Shown here in pieces: positions 59,061-64,000 of a stretch of DNA of 64,000 nt. The notes under the pieces are model-generated. The model had not been told where the DNA came from, ran no database searches, and saw only the letters and a list, made by a program, of their open reading frames with translations. The stretch covers positions 47,210-111,209 of the forward strand of contig JADJDP010000022.1 in NCBI GenBank assembly GCA_016702645.1. Reading direction: 5' to 3'. A program made the position numbers and the translations under genes. The stretch is from Flavobacteriales bacterium (GTDB lineage: Bacteria > Bacteroidota > Bacteroidia > Flavobacteriales_F > PHOS-HE28). Numbering within the stretch: the stretch's first letter is position 1; each line of letters opens with the position of its first letter.

Positions 59061-59080
59061 AATACCCGGAAACAGGTATT
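59061..59080. promoter_or_regulatory. conserved operator of module B regulator
   Basis: AATACC-N8-GGTATT, 35 bases before the regulator start; same layout as 17837-17856. Between here and brxA a second dyad, CCTAC-TAGTAT-GTAGG, lies near 59148-59163. Confidence 0.65.
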
Positions 59081-59277
59081 GTAGCTGGGTTGCGGCGGTA
59101 CTAGGTTCGCAGGTTCGGGTGTGATCGGGCTCTAGGGTTAAAGGCACACCTACTAGTATGTAGGCGGGTCTGGCTTCTGGCAATAATTTGGCCCTAGGCC
59201 TGAAGTGGCCGGAGGCCGAAAAGCCTAGAGGCCATGAAGCCGCTGGCCAAGAGGGATTGAGCTACTTTGAGCCAGCA

Positions 59278-60136
59278 ATGTGCGACATCCAAGACCTCAT
59301 CGAAGCCCTCGTGAAGTTTCGCGACAAAGGTGAATTGGCGCAGGTAACCCCAAGGCCTGGCCAAAGACCACCGACGAACAATTCGGCTTCTCCAACGCCA
59401 CCTCCGGTGCCCATATGGCGCGGAGCATGATGCTCGATGAGCTCACGCTCGTGCTGAAGGCCACACGCGAGGAGGCATCACGCGCCATCCGACGCGCGGT
59501 GGTGGAGGAGAATCTCTTAGGTAAACCCACGGGCTCCAGTCGCCTGAAGACCTACCAGCAGCTAGTGAAATCTACACGTTGGATACGAACAAGGTCTTGT
59601 TCCGCACCTTGCGAAAGTTCGCCGCGATGGAACCTGGCGCCGTTTCCGCTTCTGGCTTTAGCGCTCGCATACAGCCGCGATGCCCAATTGCGTGGGAGCT
59701 TGAATTGATCACCGGATTGAAGCCAGGTGAGAATGCTGCCTCGCGTTCGCCGGAAGAGTTCCTGGAGGAAGTTCCCTTTCTAGGCGGTTCTCCAAAGCGA
59801 TGAAGAAGTCATTGGCACAGAACGTGAACACCTCTTGACAATGACCGGACACTGGCGGACGAAGCACGAAGACACGTACACGTCCTAGACCGCATTGGTT
59901 GGCCACGACGCAAGCGAATTGTTCACCGGTATCTCGCCGGAGTGCGCGGCATTGGCTTGCTCGATTCCAACTACGCACGGTTGGTTTGGTGCCGTCCAAA
60001 TGACGGCAGCCGATCACCTAGCTACCGCCGGGGCCCATGGCCTCCTCGCGTCCGCAATGCGGGCGCGTTGGTAGAAACCGATTTCACGACCCTGCTACAA
60101 CCTGCTGAACAACTGATGCTCCATGGCGCGCATTGA
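59278..60136 (+). CDS. brxA: BREX protein BrxA (DUF1819-like), frameshifted
   Basis: First gene of a BREX phage-defence operon, about 285 residues when frames are joined. Start MCDIQDLIEALVKFRDKGEL; next frame ARSMMLDELTLVLKATREEA and RRAVVEENLLGKPTGSSRLK, then LDTNKVLFRTLRKFAAMEPG, LALALAYSRDAQLRGSL, and after more shifts RPHWLATTQ or, in another frame, IVHRYLAGVRGIGLLDSNYA; ends ETDFTTLLQPAEQLMLHGAH. BrxA is a small helical DNA-binding protein needed for BREX. The end overlaps brxB by 14 bases. At least four frame changes. Confidence 0.7.
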
Positions 60137-60689
60137 CGACCTCTTAGCCAACTACAAGCGCCGCGCGGCCATGCCGTTGCGGAGAGGACTGCCCTTAAGC
60201 CAACGGGTGTGGTTCCTGGTTTATCCGCCCGAAGAGGAGCGGCGCTTGATGAACCGGTTGGCTGAGTTCGAGATGGCCACCAAGGAGACGGACCTCGACT
60301 GGTTCGCGATCGATCTAACGGGCACATTTGCCCAATGGATCGATCTCCTTCCCGGATGAGGATGAACGCCTCGCCATACTGGCCGACCCGGAGATCCTCG
60401 AGGAGTATGCGCAGACCGGGTTCCGTGATTTCATCCGGGACCGCGTACGCAGGAGGTGGAGAAACTGCCCAGGACCGCATGGCCCGCACAGTACTGGTGC
60501 TGACCGGCCTGATGGAGTTGTACGACCTGCTTCATGTATCCGAAGTGATCGATGCCTTGACGGCACGTTCACGGGAACCTACTTGTCTTTTTCCCCGGCG
60601 AACGCGAAGGCAATACCTATCGCTTCCTCGGCGCACGCACCGGCTGGGATTACCTGGCCATACCCATTCTTGCAGACCCCCATTCATGA
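60123..60689 (+). CDS. brxB: BREX protein BrxB (DUF1788), frameshifted
   Basis: About 190 residues. MARIDDLLANYKRRAAMPLR, RGLPLSQRVWFLVYPPEEER and TDLDWFAIDLTGTFAQWID are very close to DUF1788/BrxB. After shifts near 60350, 60445 and 60570 it continues LAILADPEILEEYAQTGFRD, MARTVLVLTGLMELYDLLHV and GWDYLAIPILADPHS. The stop overlaps brxC by ATGA. BrxB is an essential BREX component of unclear biochemistry. Confidence 0.88.
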
Positions 60690-63600
60690 AGACCCGCGAA
60701 CTATTCCTCAAGGACCCACTTTCCTGGACTGTGCAGAACGGAGGCATAACCAGCAACAAACTCAGACTGATCCCGGAACGCTGCTTTATGAGCCGAAGAC
60801 GTTCGTATGCAAGGGAGAATATCATGCCGGGCTGGTGCGAATGCTCGAAGTTCCTGAAGGGTATAGGGAAAGAGCAGAAAGCGGCTTGGGTCCGCGGCTT
60901 TACGGAAGTGGCAAATCGCACATGGTGAAAGTGATGCGCTATTTGTGGACCGACCATGACCTTGGCGATGGGAACACGGCGCGCAGCGTGGTTGACCTTC
61001 CGAGAACTGCGGGAGTTGTTTAAAGAACTCACCACAAAGGAAGCAAGGAGCTGGACTACGCGGCTGGCGGGACGCTGAACTCAAGGAAGGGAGATGTTCG
61101 GATGCGAATACTCCAGCATTTTATTGAATTCGGTCGGACTGCCTGAAAACGTAACTGTTGCCAAATTGACTGATCATCCGGGACGATGACAAACTGGAGG
61201 TGGTCATGGAAGCCATCGTCAAGAAAGCGGGTCTTAAGCCCCATCATGAATTCGGACGCATCTTCAGCTCAAGATATTCCACGAGGCATACCTCTGAACG
61301 CAAATCCGCATCTGGGCCACTCAAGAAGCAGCGGCGACAGTCCGCATGCAATACCCGACTGGCATCAGGACATTGAGCATCAGTGTTATGGCGACTATCA
61401 TGACCAGCGAGCATAGGTCGCGATGGAAGAGGTGCCTGCCGTGCACCTTGTTGGTGCTTGATGAGGTCCAACAGTATATGAATGTCACCCGACGATGTTA
61501 CGCTGATTTGCAGGACGCTGTAGAAGCGTGCCAGAAGGAGTTGACGGACAGGTGTTCGTGGTCGGCACGGGTCAGAGTGCACTAATCGACATGCCACGCT
61601 GCAGAAAACGATGGGTCGCTTCCCGGATCAAAGTGCATTTGAAGGATAACGATGTGGAAAAGGTGGTGCGCACAGTGGTGCTGCAGAAGAAGACCGACAA
61701 GAAGGCTGATCGAAGCCAAGTTGAACGAGCATTCCGGGGAAATCTAACGCGGCAGCTGAAGACGACCAAGATCGCCACTCGCCCCGAGGATAAGGATGCG
61801 TATGTAGTTGACTATCCATTGCTGCCCGTGCGGCAACGGTTCTGGGAAAAGGTGTTGCACAGCATCGACCCCTGGCACCTCATCGCAAATGCGTACCGGA
61901 ACTCAGGGGTGGTCCATGAGGCGTGCAAGCGCTGGCGAATGAGCCCCTGGGCGCGCGTTATCCCCGGCTGATTTTCTATATGACCAAGTAGCCCATGACC
62001 TGGTGAACAGCGGCGAAATGCAGAGCCGCTACCAACAGATCGTCGAAGAACAAAAGAGCAAGAGCGATGGCGACCTGCGCAGCCGCATATGCGCACTGGT
62101 CTTCCTCATCAATAAGCTGCCACGAGAAGGCGTGGATGCAGGCATTCGTGCTAACGAAGAACATCTAGCCGACCTGCTCACGGGACGACCTGGACAAGAG
62201 CGCCAGTGTGATCCGGCAACGTGTGCCAGGGGTGTTGGCCGCTCTTGCTGAAGAGGGTGCTAATGCCTGTTGACGATGGCGAATACCGCCTGCAGACCAC
62301 CGAAGGCCAGGCCTGGGAAGGTGAGTATCGCCGCCGACTCGCCACCGCCAAGAACAACGAAACGCGATCGCCAGCCAGCGAGGGCAGCTCATGTCCAAGG
62401 CCATCGGTGATGAACTGAAAAGCACCACCGTCTTGCACGGAGAGGCCCGCGAAAGCGCAAGATGAATGTGCATCCGCGGCATGGAACCGCCCACATCAAC
62501 CGATGGCTCAACGGCGGATCCGCGATGGATTCTCCGGAGTCGGAGAACAGCATCATTCAGGACATCCAGAAGCGCAGCACGGACGATCCTACGGTGCATG
62601 TGCTCATTCCGAAAGTGAAGACCGATGAGCTGAAGAACGCATTGGCCAGTGCCATCGCTGCGGAAGAGACCCTCCACTACAAAGGCAATCCCACGACCGA
62701 TGAAGGCCGGGAGGCGCGTGGTTCCATGCTCACCCGCAAGAACACGGAAGACCGAAAGGTGGAGGAGGCGATCAGCGACGTAGTGGGAGGTGCACGTGTG
62801 TTCCTGAGCGGCAGCCAGGAGATCACAGGTATCGGCTTGGACGGTACGGTGAAGCTGGCGTGCGAACAAGTGCTGACCGTCTCTATCCGGAATTCCGTAA
62901 GGCTGATTCCAGCAACTGGCCTACCGTATTGAAGCGCGCCAAGGAAGGCGCGGCCAACGCCTTGGAAGCCGTTGGGTACAAGGGCGACCAACACCAACAT
63001 GCCGTTGCGGCGAAGGTCATGGGTACCATCGGCGCAGGCAAGAAGGGCGGCGAGCTGATCAAATTGTTCACGGAACCACCGTATGGTTGGCCCAGGATGC
63101 CATGGATGCGATCCTGGCCGTGCTCATGCAAAGTGGGCACCTCAGCGCCCGCCTCAACGGCCAGCCGCTGAAGCTCTCCGAACTGGATCAGAAGAAGACC
63201 GGTCAGGCTGAATTCCGGCAAGAGCATCCGGTGCTCACCGTCGCGCAGAAACTGCGCGTGCGCACCGCTACCAAGAGGCGGCGCCGACGAGCAAGGCCGG
63301 TGATGAGATCAACGATGCCTCCGCCTTTATCTTGAAGCTGAAGGAACTGGCCGCCCAAGCAGGTGGCGAGGCACCGGCGCCACTACCTCCCTCACCCCCC
63401 TTGCTCAAAGAGCTTTCCGCACAAAGCGGCAACGACCTGCTCTTCGCCATCTTCGATAAGGCCGATGAACTTGGGACCTACATCACGAACTGGAAGGACT
63501 TGCGGCAGCGCATTGCAACGCGCTTGCCCGACTATCGCATGACCCAGGACCTGCTGGCGTTCGCGCAGAAAGGGGAGTTGCCCGGCTTGGACGAACAGCT

Positions 63601-64000
63601 CAACGCGCTGAAGGCGGTGGCCGATAAGCGAGACCTGCTGCCGAACCCGATCCTGTGGCCAGCATCCGAATGAACGTCGGTGCGACTTCGCGCAGCACGC
63701 ACCAAGGCCCATTCGCGCACCACGACAAGGTGTTGAAGGATGAGGTGAAGGCCATGGAGCAGGAAGCTGTTTGGGCAGAAACTGACGCCCGGCAGAACGC
63801 CACTGCTTTAATGCCGCCGGTGGCGCCTGATGCGCGCAGCACCGGACATGGGCAGTGATGCCGAACTGGCGTCCTCCTTGCGCAATTGCGACCTGGCTAC
63901 GTGGCGCACCCATGCCGACGCCTTGACCCACACGTTGCCAACAGGCCCTAGAAGCAGCCATCATCGCCGCCCAGCCCAAGGCCCGCAAGGTGGACCTGCC
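60686..64000 (+). CDS. brxC: BREX P-loop ATPase BrxC, frameshifted, runs past window
   Basis: Large AAA+-type ATPase of BREX. Start MKTRELFLKDPLSWTVQNGG; Walker A in a second frame: RLYGSGKSHMVKVMRYLWTD. Further segments in changing frames: GQVFVVGTGQSALIDMP, IKVHLKDNDVEKVVRTVVLQ, RPEDKDAYVVDYPLLPVR, QSRYQQIVEEQKSKSDGDLR, LMPVDDGEYRLQTTEGQAWE, STDDPTVHVLIPKVKTDELK, AANALEAVGYKGDQHQHAVA and NDLLFAIFDKADELGTYITN. More than ten frame changes within 3.3 kb, the highest density in the window. pglX, pglZ and other BREX genes would lie to the right. Confidence 0.85.

Noticed and set aside
1..64000. tRNA, rRNA, CRISPR arrays, prophage or integrase genes
   Set aside because: No cloverleaf, rRNA core, regularly spaced identical repeats with unique spacers, or recombinase motifs could be recognised. 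The 21-bp arrays lack unique spacers of CRISPR size.

Overview
The window is a GC-rich chromosomal stretch from a member of the Bacteroidota, most likely a high-GC Flavobacteriales-like lineage. The evidence is an M36 metallopeptidase with a type IX secretion C-terminal domain, two LytS/LytTR two-component pairs with TPR sensor regions, a TAnnTTTG promoter box, tail-fibre-like secreted proteins and many lipoproteins. No tRNA, rRNA, CRISPR array, integrase or transposase gene was recognised.

Layout. 1-10 kb: GH29 fucosidase (cut by the window edge) and GH109-like oxidoreductase, PAP2-like protein, rpoN, a LytS/LytTR pair, an SRAP protein, and a MerR regulator with a Cys-rich lipoprotein behind a MerR-type promoter. 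10-17 kb: crcB and a racemase, small hypothetical cassettes and a one-polypeptide type IIG restriction-modification (RM) enzyme; the last ~125 bp of the RM gene recur three more times downstream, each just past the stop of a module. 17.8-19.7 kb: module A, consisting of an orphan LuxR response regulator, a 21-bp-period repeat array and a fibronectin-III (FnIII) protein. 20-31 kb: M36 peptidase, YfcC transporter, S9 peptidase, ArsC-like protein, an Eco29kI-type RM pair and asnS. 31-35 kb: TPR adenylate cyclase, an internally duplicated tail-fibre-like protein and an asnS fragment. 35-42 kb: a tetR-tolC-MFP-RND efflux operon with a clear operator and a small inverted-repeat element between the last two genes. 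42-49.6 kb: BNR-type lipoprotein, VWA lipoprotein, a second LytS/LytTR pair, small membrane proteins and a LuxR regulator. 50-55.7 kb: three consecutive genes of unknown role (large secreted protein, repeat lipoprotein, MBL-fold protein). 57.1-59.1 kb: module B, an inverted paralogue of module A. 59.3-64 kb: the start of a BREX phage-defence operon (brxA, brxB, brxC), running off the right edge.

Two structures stand out. First, modules A and B share gene order, an identical-layout operator upstream of the regulator, a 21-bp-period array and a conserved leader before the FnIII gene; each lies beside a defence locus on the regulator side. Second, the tandem copies of the RM 3' end look like attachment sites at which small cassettes have accumulated.

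Caution: more than 25 genes are broken by one- or two-base frameshifts although both halves remain well conserved. Several can be pinned to homopolymers or dinucleotide runs by comparing paralogues, so uncorrected assembly indels are the likeliest cause. Frameshifted genes are therefore annotated as CDS across the break, with the break stated. Functional calls rest on recognition of motifs by eye; no search was run.
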